Positions 6,412 to 12,743 of a DNA stretch of 12,743 bases are shown piece by piece. Position numbers and translations under genes: made by a program. The first letter of the stretch is position 1; every line of letters starts with the position of its first letter. Location: assembly GCA_964559845.1 (NCBI GenBank), contig CAZLJF010000045.1, positions 1 through 12,743 on the forward strand, written 5' to 3'. This DNA is from WSZY01 sp964559845 (GTDB lineage Bacteria; Pseudomonadota; Zetaproteobacteria; Mariprofundales; Mariprofundaceae). Under the pieces are notes generated by a model. That model worked only from the letters and a program-made list of their open reading frames with translations, made no database searches and was not told where the DNA came from.

Positions 6412-7361
6412 GCCTCTTGCGGGTCTGTTTGCCTTTGCTGAAACAGCTGCTGTTGCTGGCTGCCGGCCTGATGCTGTTGTCCAGTTACAGTTACGCTGAC
6501 ACCGATCCAAGAATGGTTATTGAGATTACTGCAGATGAAGAGGGCCATCTCCCCCCGGTTGAGGAGGCCATCCAGCAGGCATTGCCGATCCTTTGGGATC
6601 GTGTGGTTGAGGGCACTACCCGTGCATCGTTGTCAGACCGGATTGAGGCAACACCGTTTCTGCTACGTGTTGTGCCGCACCCTGATGGCATACAGGTGAC
6701 ATTTAACCGACAACGGGTCTGGCAATACCTGGATCAGCACCATATTGCCTACCTGCGAGAGGCTCCCCGCTTAAACTTGCATATCCAGATGACGAATCAG
6801 AATGATATCAGCATGCCAAAGACAGCTGCAGCGCTTCTCTCCTATGCCGAGAGTATTGCTTTGGAGCGGGGTATTGTACTGGATCATAACGCCCCGATGC
6901 TGATGGCCAGCTGGCGCTGGCTTGATACTTCTCAGGTCTATCTGAGTGTGCAGGGCCATTCGGTTTTGGCGGGCTTCTCCGAGACCCGTAATCTTGAGAG
7001 CGGCGATCCGCTGGCACAATTGCAGGCGTGGGTTTCAGAACTGCTGATGAAGATTCGTGATGCATATATTGTGAACAGGAGTGTCATGCCGGACATGTCA
7101 GCGAAGCAGCAGGTGCGGGATGGCGGTATCGAGTTGATCCTGACCATTGAGCAGCCAGCCGGCCTGTCGTCGCAGGTCGCGCTGGAGGATGCCTTACGTC
7201 AAAACAGCAGGGTGAAAGCAGTGATTCCAACCTATCTGAGCGCAATGAGCCGTCAGTACCGGGTTCTTCTCAAGGATAAAGATGATGCGTGGCTGGAAGC
7301 GTGGTTCCGGCACAGGGGCATGCAGATTACGCCTACGCCCTATGGCTGGCTGGTACAGTAG
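6408..7361 (+). CDS. Secreted DUF2066-family protein
   Basis: A 317-residue exported protein of unknown function that matches the DUF2066 family as I remember it. A signal peptide covers residues 1-30 (YSYA-D). The mature part includes the family-like segments ITADEEG, PILWDRVVEGTT, FNRQRVWQYLDQHHIAYLREAPRLNL and later MLMASWRWLDTSQVYLSV. No catalytic motif is evident. In Gammaproteobacteria DUF2066 genes often stand near hda and the same cluster is seen here, so the synteny is old, but the reason is not known. It begins inside the sspB stop and is followed by the phosphatidyltransferase gene after six bases. Confidence 0.75.
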   Translation: MSLLRVCLPLLKQLLLLAAGLMLLSSYSYADTDPRMVIEITADEEGHLPPVEEAIQQALPILWDRVVEGTTRASLSDRIEATPFLLRVVPHPDGIQVTFNRQRVWQYLDQHHIAYLREAPRLNLHIQMTNQNDISMPKTAAALLSYAESIALERGIVLDHNAPMLMASWRWLDTSQVYLSVQGHSVLAGFSETRNLESGDPLAQLQAWVSELLMKIRDAYIVNRSVMPDMSAKQQVRDGGIELILTIEQPAGLSSQVALEDALRQNSRVKAVIPTYLSAMSRQYRVLLKDKDDAWLEAWFRHRGMQITPTPYGWLVQ

Positions 7362-7367
7362 CCGGGT

Positions 7368-7919
7368 ATGCGTAATATTATCAATGTTCCGAATATTCTG
7401 ACCCTTGCCCGCATTGTGGTTACGCCTGTGATTGTTTATGCCATTTTAAGTGGCGAAGCGATGATGGCGCTGCTGCTGATGGTTGCGGCCGGTATTACGG
7501 ATATGCTGGATGGTGCCATCGCCCGCTATTTTGACCAGCGCACAACAGTGGGTGCATATCTCGACCCGCTGGCTGATAAACTGATGTTGATCAGCATGTT
7601 TGTGACACTGTTTATTATTGGCAAAGTACCACTGTTCCTGTTCCTGGCTGTTGTGTTCCGGGATGTAATCATTGTACTTGGCGCCATCGCCTATGAAATG
7701 GTGACCCATAGCCTGAAGATGGAGCCGAGCATGGTCTCTAAGACAACTACATTTATGCAGATTGTCTATGTGCTTACCCTGTTGCTGCATATGGCCTATC
7801 CATTGGACGAGGCATGGATTCAGATAACCATCTGGGCCACATTTATCGTCACCTGTATTTCTGGTCTGCACTACATGTTTGCCTGGACCCGTAAAGCAGC
7901 CTTTGAAGAGAACCAATAA
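7368..7919 (+). CDS. CDP-alcohol phosphatidyltransferase (PgsA-like)
   Basis: A 183-residue integral membrane enzyme of phospholipid synthesis. It carries the complete family motif: D45-xx-D48-G49-xx-A52-R53-x8-G62-xxx-D66-xxx-D70. Several hydrophobic helices follow, and the N-terminus NVPNILTLARI is typical of phosphatidylglycerophosphate synthases (CDP-diacylglycerol plus glycerol 3-phosphate). PgsA is the most likely identity, but a paralogue with another alcohol acceptor is possible, since genes of this type next to hda are often second copies. Only weak ribosome-binding sequence (CCGGG) precedes the ATG. It lies in the same transcription direction as DUF2066 and hda with small gaps. Confidence 0.87.
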   Translation: MRNIINVPNILTLARIVVTPVIVYAILSGEAMMALLLMVAAGITDMLDGAIARYFDQRTTVGAYLDPLADKLMLISMFVTLFIIGKVPLFLFLAVVFRDVIIVLGAIAYEMVTHSLKMEPSMVSKTTTFMQIVYVLTLLLHMAYPLDEAWIQITIWATFIVTCISGLHYMFAWTRKAAFEENQ

Positions 7920-7931
7920 GCTTTATATCAT
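7903..7931 (+). promoter_or_regulatory. Possible promoter of the hda-like gene
   Basis: TTGAAG at 7903-7908 and TATCAT at 7926-7931 are 17 bases apart. The -10 ends five bases before the ATG at 7937, so transcription would begin at the start codon. The -35 lies inside the end of the phosphatidyltransferase gene. The gene has no ribosome binding site, which fits a leaderless mRNA, but the boxes are imperfect. Confidence 0.35.
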
Positions 7932-7936
7932 CTCCT

Positions 7937-8632
7937 ATGTATCAACAGCGTCTGAATTATAAAATTCCTGTCACTTATGAATATGGCCGCTGGGTCAGGC
8001 ATGCCGGTGTTGAGCGAGCCTGCAGTCGTATTGCATTGTGGCTTGTCCAGGGCGGTACATTGTGGCTTAGCTCGGAAGAGGTTGCCGGTAAAACACATTT
8101 TCTTCATGCCTTAAAACAGGAACATCCCCATGCAGGGCTGATTCTGGCAGGCGAAAGGGAGGATGCGGCGGGCAGACTGGTCAGTTACTGGGTAAAGGAG
8201 CTGGAGCCGTATGTCTACTGGATGGTGGATGTGGCAGCGGGGCCGGTAAGTACTGCCCATGGCCTGGCGCTGTTCCACCTGATTGAACGGGCGCGGGAGA
8301 TGAACCGGCCGCTGCTTATCTCCTGGCGCTGTGAAGAGGGGAGGCTGGTGCCTCCGGAGTTAAGTAGCCGTATGCGGATGATGGAACGTGCCACAATGGC
8401 TGCTCCAAAGGGGGACAATGATTTAAGGGCAGTGATGCATGCGGTTGCCGAAGGACTGCAGTGGCAGGTGAAGGAGAGTATTTTGTCTCTGATGCTGTCG
8501 CAACTGCCCAGAAGCCTGCCCGAACAGATCGCAGCTCTGATGCAGCTGGAGTCCGCCTCACTGGAAGAGCGGCAGCGCATAACTCAGGCCTGGGCAAAAG
8601 AGAAGCTGAACTTGGATAATCCAACGCCTTAA
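7937..8632 (+). CDS. hda: Hda/DnaA-like ATPase with degenerate motifs
   Basis: A 231-residue protein of the DnaA/Hda type, near the size of E. coli Hda (233). Hda with the sliding clamp converts DnaA-ATP to DnaA-ADP after initiation. Visible landmarks: a P-loop-like SSEEVAGKTHFLHAL (about 45-59), where GKT-H is kept but the first Gly of the Walker A is replaced; a Walker B-like YWMVDV with only one acidic residue; sensor-like LLISWRC; and ELSSRM, matching the Arg-containing box VII. The N-terminus (YQQRLNYKIP) lacks a good QLxLPL clamp-binding motif. The neighbourhood (DUF2066, phosphatidyltransferase) supports orthology with hda. Function as a real regulator of DnaA is plausible but unproven. 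Its stop shares TTAA with the convergent gene. Confidence 0.72.
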   Translation: MYQQRLNYKIPVTYEYGRWVRHAGVERACSRIALWLVQGGTLWLSSEEVAGKTHFLHALKQEHPHAGLILAGEREDAAGRLVSYWVKELEPYVYWMVDVAAGPVSTAHGLALFHLIERAREMNRPLLISWRCEEGRLVPPELSSRMRMMERATMAAPKGDNDLRAVMHAVAEGLQWQVKESILSLMLSQLPRSLPEQIAALMQLESASLEERQRITQAWAKEKLNLDNPTP

Positions 8633-9441
8633 TTATGGTTCGGTACATAGCTGCTGACCCGCTTTATCCAGCCCGCAAGCCAGCGCTCCTCATGTCGTTC
8701 CGGTGGTGACAATTCCACTCGCCGAGACAATATTTTTTTTGCGGATTCTGAAAAATTGATGAGCGCCTCGTTTCCATAGCCGATGCCTTTCATCTCCTGC
8801 AACACCTGCAGCAATCCCCAGCCCCGACCCTGATAACGTTCAGTGGGTTTTGTGCCTTCTCCCTTGAAGTTCACATAGTCAATAAGCGCATACATACCCA
8901 TTGGTGAACGGGCGATACGGTAAAACTGCCTGCGGATATGGTCATGGCGGGATACAGGTATGGCGGCCAGCATGCCAGGAAGTGCATTTTCCAGCCTTTT
9001 TGCCATAAATTCAGCCTGTTTATATTTGGTTTTTTCCAGAAAACGCCTCATTTCGGCCATTTTCTGACTGTTTATCGCTTCCATGAAGGCCTGCCGGCTT
9101 GACCATGGGCAGGGCGCATCCAGATCTTCCGCCAGCCATGCAGGCATGGATACACCCTCTTCATGCATATAATGCAGCAGTTTGGGAAAGCTTTCGTCGA
9201 ATGGTTTGGGCGTGTTTGCCGGATACCAGATGAAATGGCCGATACCGAGTGATGCGAACGCCTCACCCGCATTCCATGAAGTCAGACAACGCTCCTTTTC
9301 AGCACACTCGTTGCGGTAGATCAGTTGGCCAATAGCCATCAGCTCTTCTGCAGAGGGTTCCGGAGGCTGTTGGCTGCAGGAGAGAGATGTCAGGATCAAG
9401 GCCGGTGCGAGCAGTGCAAAAAAAGAGGGGCACATCTCCAT
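8629..9441 (-). CDS. Exported, lysozyme-like conserved protein, possible lipoprotein
   Basis: A 270-residue protein from ATG 9441. An export signal precedes SLSC (Cys22), close to a lipobox although the -3 residue is not ideal, so it may be a lipoprotein. The mature part has the conserved block TSWNAGEAFASLGIGHFIWYP (residues 54-74; I give it in part) preceded by NEC with E45, and a later DYVNFKGEG....RYQGRGWGLLQVL block. Such sequences occur in hypothetical proteins of many Gammaproteobacteria. An upstream Glu plus GIGH recalls GH24-type lysozymes, so peptidoglycan cleavage is a fair guess, not shown. The frame stays open to a TTG at 9474, but the ATG leaves a better gap after the upstream gene. 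Last gene of the trmFO operon. Confidence 0.72.
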   Translation of the reverse strand: MEMCPSFFALLAPALILTSLSCSQQPPEPSAEELMAIGQLIYRNECAEKERCLTSWNAGEAFASLGIGHFIWYPANTPKPFDESFPKLLHYMHEEGVSMPAWLAEDLDAPCPWSSRQAFMEAINSQKMAEMRRFLEKTKYKQAEFMAKRLENALPGMLAAIPVSRHDHIRRQFYRIARSPMGMYALIDYVNFKGEGTKPTERYQGRGWGLLQVLQEMKGIGYGNEALINFSESAKKILSRRVELSPPERHEERWLAGWIKRVSSYVPNHN

Positions 9442-9460
9442 CAACCCGGTCTCAGGCGGC

Positions 9461-9697
9461 TTAACGGCGGCCAAACAGCATCAGGGCAATGCCAATGGCG
9501 TTGATAATCGCGATCTCCAGTAATAACGTATTGATGTCAAGGTGCTCATATACCGGAATGTTTTTTCCGAATGCCGCTATGATACTGCCCAGAATGAAGG
9601 CCCAGCGTAGTTCACCAAGCCCCATGAGTTTGTAGGGCGGAAACAGAACTGCGGCCACCGATCCGAGCATGCATATAAGAAAGCCTGATTTTTTCAT
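9461..9697 (-). CDS. Small integral membrane protein
   Basis: A 78-residue hydrophobic protein of unknown function with about three membrane segments (residues 5-22, 31-46 and 57-76) and a positively charged C-terminus (FGRR). It starts within the trmFO stop codon (ATGA overlap of four bases), and GGAGAAGG on the - strand (about 9703-9710) is a good ribosome binding site, so it is a real gene. I do not recognise the family. The coupling suggests shared transcription with trmFO and the downstream exported protein but says nothing certain on function. Confidence 0.78.
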   Translation of the reverse strand: MKKSGFLICMLGSVAAVLFPPYKLMGLGELRWAFILGSIIAAFGKNIPVYEHLDINTLLLEIAIINAIGIALMLFGRR

Positions 9698-11058
9698 GAT
9701 CCTTCTCCTGAATCTCCTGCTTCCCAGTTGCTCAAGGCGAGCAAAGCCTTCTCCGAAACCATGCGTCTGCGCTCACTTTTCTTCAGCCGGCGCTTGCCAT
9801 CTCTTTTCGGAGCTGTGGGCAGCAGGCCGAAGTTGATATTCATCGGCTGAAAATCTTGCATACGTGTCCGGGAGATATGTGCCAGAAGCGCGCCGTGTGC
9901 TGTTGATTCAGGCGGTGGGGAGGGTTCATTTCCCTGTGCCATGGCAGCCAGGAAGCGGCCCGCCATCAGCCCCATAGCAGCAGACTCAACATAACCCTCC
10001 ACGCCGGTAATCTGTCCGGCAAAAAGAATGCGCGGCTCTTTCTTCAGGCGCAGGCATCCATCCAGTAGTGCCGGAGATTTAATGAAGGTATTGCGGTGTA
10101 GTGAACCCAGCCGGAAGAATTCGGCCTGTTCCAGGCCGGGAATCATGCGGAACACCCGCTTCTGCTCGCCATACTTCATCTTGGTCTGGAAGCCGACCAT
10201 GTTCAGCAGGCTTTTGGCCCGGTTGTCCTGCCGTAGCTGTACTACCGCATGGAACTGCTCACCTGTTTTTGGATGTTCCAGCCCTACAGGCTTCATTGGC
10301 CCGAAACGGGGCGTATCTATTCCACGCTCCGCCATTACCTCAATCGGCATGCAGCCATCAAAAAAGGGGATATCCTCAAAGCCCTTGAACTCAACCTTTT
10401 CTGCTGCCAGCAATGCCTCAATAAAGGCTTGGTATTGTACCTCGGTCATCGGGCAGTTGAGATAATCGCCTTCCGAGCCTTCCGGCACATTTTTATCATA
10501 GCGCGATTTCCAGTAGGCAATTTCCATGTTTACCGTTTCGGCATCAATTACCGGGGCAATGGCATCAAAGAAGCTCAGATGTTCCTCTCCTGTCAGCTCC
10601 TGAATCTGCTCATACAGCGCATCGGAGGTAAGCGGACCTGTGGCAATGAGCAGCAGCCCGTCTTTGGGTATTTCAGTGATTTCACCATGAATAAACTCGA
10701 TGCGCGGTTCCTGCCGTAGTTTTACAGATACCGTTTCAGAGAACAGTTCGCGGTCAACGGCCAATGCTCCGCCTGCCGGCACCCTGGCATGATCCGCACT
10801 TTCCATAATCAGGGAGTCCATGCGTCGCATCTCTTCATGCAGCAGGCCAACCGCATTCTCCAGATTGTCGGCGCGGAAGGAATTTGAGCAGACAAGCTCG
10901 GCACAATTGCCGGTATGGTGTGCCGGCGTCATTTTAGCCGGGCGCATCTCATGCAGCCGTACACGGATACCCTGTCGTGCCAGTTGCCAGGCGGCTTCCG
11001 AGCCTGCCAGGCCGGCACCGATGATGGTTACAGGTTGTGCGGATGATGATTCTGTCAT
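9694..11058 (-). CDS. trmFO: tRNA m5U54 methyltransferase, folate/FAD-dependent
   Basis: A 454-residue flavoenzyme that methylates U54 in the T-loop of tRNAs using 5,10-methylenetetrahydrofolate and FADH2, unlike SAM-dependent TrmA. The N-terminal FAD-binding signature IIGAGLAGSEAAW (12-24) is clear. The two catalytic cysteines correspond to C57 in AELVCSNS and C236 in FFDGCMPIE. The conserved C-terminal blocks AGQITGVEGYVESAAMG and NINFGLLP are intact. Length is normal. No Shine-Dalgarno precedes the ATG at 11058. Its presence argues against a gammaproteobacterial host. It heads a three-gene operon and is divergent from the SIMPL gene, with only 59 bases between the start codons. Confidence 0.95.
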   Translation of the reverse strand: MTESSSAQPVTIIGAGLAGSEAAWQLARQGIRVRLHEMRPAKMTPAHHTGNCAELVCSNSFRADNLENAVGLLHEEMRRMDSLIMESADHARVPAGGALAVDRELFSETVSVKLRQEPRIEFIHGEITEIPKDGLLLIATGPLTSDALYEQIQELTGEEHLSFFDAIAPVIDAETVNMEIAYWKSRYDKNVPEGSEGDYLNCPMTEVQYQAFIEALLAAEKVEFKGFEDIPFFDGCMPIEVMAERGIDTPRFGPMKPVGLEHPKTGEQFHAVVQLRQDNRAKSLLNMVGFQTKMKYGEQKRVFRMIPGLEQAEFFRLGSLHRNTFIKSPALLDGCLRLKKEPRILFAGQITGVEGYVESAAMGLMAGRFLAAMAQGNEPSPPPESTAHGALLAHISRTRMQDFQPMNINFGLLPTAPKRDGKRRLKKSERRRMVSEKALLALSNWEAGDSGEGS

Positions 11059-11064
11059 ATCGCA

Positions 11065-11094
11065 AGGCTACGGTCTTACCTTGTCTCTTCGCAA
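11065..11094 (-). promoter_or_regulatory. Weak candidate promoter of trmFO
   Basis: On the - strand TTGCGA (11094-11089) and TAGCCT (11070-11065) stand 18 bases apart and end seven bases before the ATG. The -10 matches poorly. It overlaps the opposing promoter proposed for the SIMPL gene, so the two could exclude each other. Confidence 0.25.
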
Positions 11095-11109
11095 CTATTG
11101 AACTATATA
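11081..11109 (+). promoter_or_regulatory. Candidate promoter of the SIMPL-domain gene
   Basis: TTGTCT at 11081-11086 and TATATA at 11104-11109 are spaced by 17 bases, a good sigma-70-like pair. The ATG lies at 11118, eight bases further on, and no ribosome binding site is present before it, so the mRNA may be leaderless. Confidence 0.45.
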
Positions 11110-11117
11110 CTCCTTCT

Positions 11118-11843
11118 ATGCCTTATCTGTCTGTATCCATGATGTTGCTCCTTCTTTTGCTCCCGCCTGCGTTTGCAGCGGAGGTGGTGCAAGGGACCAT
11201 TGTTTCATTGTCAGCCCGGGCCGGGATGGATATGACTAATGATGAAGTGGCGGTTGATTTTCGTGTCGAGGCAAAGGGGAGCGATATCAACAAGCTACGC
11301 AAGCAGGTTGACTATATCAGTGCAGCCATATCGAAACGGATAAAGAGAGAGAAGGGAGTAAAGATCATAACCACAGGGCGCAGGCTTGATCCGGTGTGGG
11401 AGAACAGGTTCGGCTACAAGCATGAAAGAACCGGCTGGTATATGGTTCAGAGTGGTCGCATTACTTCAACGGAACTGGATGCAGTTTCAGCCTGGCTTGA
11501 GGATATTGAGCAGCTGGGTGCGCATTTGCAGGGTCTGCAGTTCAGGGTGAGTGACAAGCTGCTCAGGGCAACACAAGAAAGGCTTCGCCTGCAGGCAATT
11601 GAGCGTTTCAAGGCCAAGGCATCTGCTATTGCCAGGAGCCTGGATACCACGGCATTCCATATCATAAGGCTTCAGACTGATAGCCACAGACCCGTCTATC
11701 CCATGCAGCAGGACCGGACATTTGCTATGGCCGAGAGTAGTGTCAAGGCATCAGCACCTGCACTGGAGAGTGGCGAGAGCCGCCTTGCTGTGACCATTCA
11801 CGGTGAGATTGAAGTTGAGAAGCGATTGTTCGCGGTAAAATAG
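11118..11843 (+). CDS. Exported SIMPL-domain (DUF541) protein
   Basis: A 241-residue secreted protein with a signal peptide (MLLLLLLPPAFA-A) and a SIMPL/DUF541 domain: beta-rich N-terminal part (VSLSARAGMDMTNDEVAVDFRVE), the K..KGVKIITTGRRLDP..ENR segment, LRFRVSD-like stretch, and an amphipathic helix AIERFKAKASAIARSL before a C-terminal strand. SIMPL proteins are periplasmic and poorly understood; BP26 of Brucella forms channels and some others protect against oxidative stress. The frame is open upstream to 11037 inside trmFO, but ATG 11118 gives a proper signal peptide; ATG 11139 is the alternative. It converges on the kinase fragment with only four bases between the stops. Confidence 0.82.
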   Translation: MPYLSVSMMLLLLLLPPAFAAEVVQGTIVSLSARAGMDMTNDEVAVDFRVEAKGSDINKLRKQVDYISAAISKRIKREKGVKIITTGRRLDPVWENRFGYKHERTGWYMVQSGRITSTELDAVSAWLEDIEQLGAHLQGLQFRVSDKLLRATQERLRLQAIERFKAKASAIARSLDTTAFHIIRLQTDSHRPVYPMQQDRTFAMAESSVKASAPALESGESRLAVTIHGEIEVEKRLFAVK

Positions 11844-11847
11844 ATGG

Positions 11848-12621
11848 CTATACAGCCTTTAACAGGCGTTGAATGCTACGACTCAACTCAGGAATAGACA
11901 GGGGTTTGGAGAGGATGACATCATTCTGCTGAACCACTTCGGAGACAAAGATCTCTTTATCATAGCCGGTTATGAAAATGAATGGCATGTCCGCATGCAT
12001 GGCCCTGATCTCTTTCGCCATCTCTATGCCATTCATCTTCGGCATTACCACGTCGGTAAGCACCAGGGAGACCTGATGCTGGTGTGAAGTGAACAGATCC
12101 AGTCCCTCCTTGCCATTGTTACCAACCAGAACATTGTAGCCAAGGCTTTCCAGTACTTCCCGCCCTGCCTCACAGACTTCGGGTTCATCGTCCACCAGCA
12201 GAATAACTTCGCCGGAGCCAGGCTGCTCGGCCATAATCTCCCCTGACAGAGGCTCTTCGATATGCTCATCAATCAGCGGAAAATAGAGGTGGAAGGAAGT
12301 TCCGTTGCCAACACTGCTGTTAATATCAATGACACCGGCATGCGTCTGCATGGCGCCATAGACCATGGAGAGTCCGAGGCCGCTCCCCTTGCCTCCCGGT
12401 TTGGTGGTGAAGAAGGGTTCAAAGATACTTTCAAGCACATTGGCCGGGATGCCATGGCCATTGTCGTGAACTGTTAACAGGGCAAACTGGTCATGCTCCA
12501 GATGTGGATGTGCTTTGCGGAACGCAGCCGTTGCCTCATAGCGTTTCAGGGAGATATGGATTTCAGGATATCTGTTTTCAGCAACGGCATCCCTGGCATT
12601 GTTGAGCAGATTCATCAACAT
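11848..12621 (-). CDS. 3' part of a hybrid histidine kinase (ATPase plus receiver domain), 5' part broken or missing
   Basis: From ATG 12621 this encodes 257 residues. The kinase ATPase domain is present: N-box LMNLLNNARDAV at the very start, VHDNGHGIP (51-59), FEPFFTTK and GKGSGLGLSMVYG. A C-terminal receiver domain follows (about 138-257) with D144/D145, phosphoacceptor D190, T218 and K239. No histidine phosphoacceptor domain lies in the open frame. Homology continues upstream of the ATG: the preceding in-frame codons read R-S-T-Q-I-Q-Q, the usual lead-in to MLMNLLNN, so the gene once started further right; a TAA at 12643-12645 interrupts it. Therefore a truncated or nonsense-mutated kinase is likelier than a genuine gene starting at 12621. 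Confidence 0.78.
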   Translation of the reverse strand: MLMNLLNNARDAVAENRYPEIHISLKRYEATAAFRKAHPHLEHDQFALLTVHDNGHGIPANVLESIFEPFFTTKPGGKGSGLGLSMVYGAMQTHAGVIDINSSVGNGTSFHLYFPLIDEHIEEPLSGEIMAEQPGSGEVILLVDDEPEVCEAGREVLESLGYNVLVGNNGKEGLDLFTSHQHQVSLVLTDVVMPKMNGIEMAKEIRAMHADMPFIFITGYDKEIFVSEVVQQNDVILSKPLSIPELSRSIQRLLKAV

Positions 12622-12743
12622 CTGTTGAATCTGAGTGCTACGTTATCCTATGCACTGACGAGTAGATAACATCGTCTTCGGATATTCTGAAATAAGTCGA
12701 AATGTGCAGATGCTACCTTCAGCCATAATGCTCTGGCATGGCG
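12622..12743 (-). pseudogene. Upstream remnant of the interrupted kinase gene, continuing past the window edge
   Basis: In the kinase frame the stretch from the window edge (12742) to the TAA at 12643-12645 is open for about 32 codons, and after the stop the frame resumes kinase-like sequence. The upstream 32 codons are not convincingly recognisable as a kinase, so it is undecided whether the stop is a point mutation (GAA or CAA to TAA) or marks a junction with unrelated DNA. GTTATC at 12642-12647 and GATAAC at 12665-12670 form a small inverted repeat right at the break. Confidence 0.4.

Noticed and set aside
12630..12743. An insertion sequence end at the right edge.
   Set aside because: The small inverted repeat (6 bases) does not match an IS terminal repeat I know, and no transposase signature is seen in the visible frames; a mutation or unknown junction remains open.
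1..12743. CRISPR arrays, tRNA genes, phage or plasmid genes, toxin-antitoxin pairs.
   Set aside because: No regularly spaced repeats, tRNA-like cloverleaf, integrase or recognisable toxin/antitoxin genes were found on reading both strands.

Overview
The window looks like a chromosomal segment of a free-living, respiring proteobacterium. It pairs genes common in Gammaproteobacteria (SspB-type ClpXP adaptor, DUF2066 / CDP-alcohol phosphatidyltransferase / Hda-like cluster) with TrmFO, the folate-dependent tRNA m5U54 methyltransferase that Gammaproteobacteria generally lack. A Zetaproteobacterium (Mariprofundus-like) is my best guess, but this rests on gene content remembered from families and not on a search.

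Left part (1-4216): a 317-base non-coding stretch with three clustered inverted repeats leads into a tightly coupled six-gene + strand operon. It encodes a membrane cytochrome b561, a monohaem cytochrome c of the SHP/DUF1924 type, a dihaem cytochrome c (DHC type), a secreted PepSY protein, an OmpR-type response regulator and its sensor kinase. The cytochromes suggest a route from the quinone pool through the b-type cytochrome and DHC to SHP, a haem protein whose relatives bind O2 or NO through a displaceable Asn ligand. The PepSY protein and two-component system probably sense and regulate it.

Middle (4257-8632): the RNase P RNA gene (rnpB) with its own promoter is followed by a + strand housekeeping run: class I DAHP synthase (aroG-like), SspB-like adaptor ending in LRVVK, a secreted DUF2066 protein, a CDP-alcohol phosphatidyltransferase and a diverged Hda/DnaA-like ATPase. 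Gaps are small, with one 4-base overlap.

Right part (8629-12743): a - strand operon runs trmFO, small membrane protein, lysozyme-like lipoprotein candidate, and meets hda tail to tail with stop codons sharing four bases. Divergent from trmFO is a SIMPL-domain secreted protein on the + strand. It converges on the 3' part of a hybrid histidine kinase whose reading frame is broken by an in-frame TAA just before its N-box.

The main points for follow-up are the SHP/DHC/cytochrome b/PepSY/two-component module, the hairpin cluster upstream of it, several genes with promoter-like -10 boxes placed 6-9 bases before an ATG that has no ribosome binding site (possible leaderless mRNAs), the degenerate Hda, and the broken kinase at the right edge.
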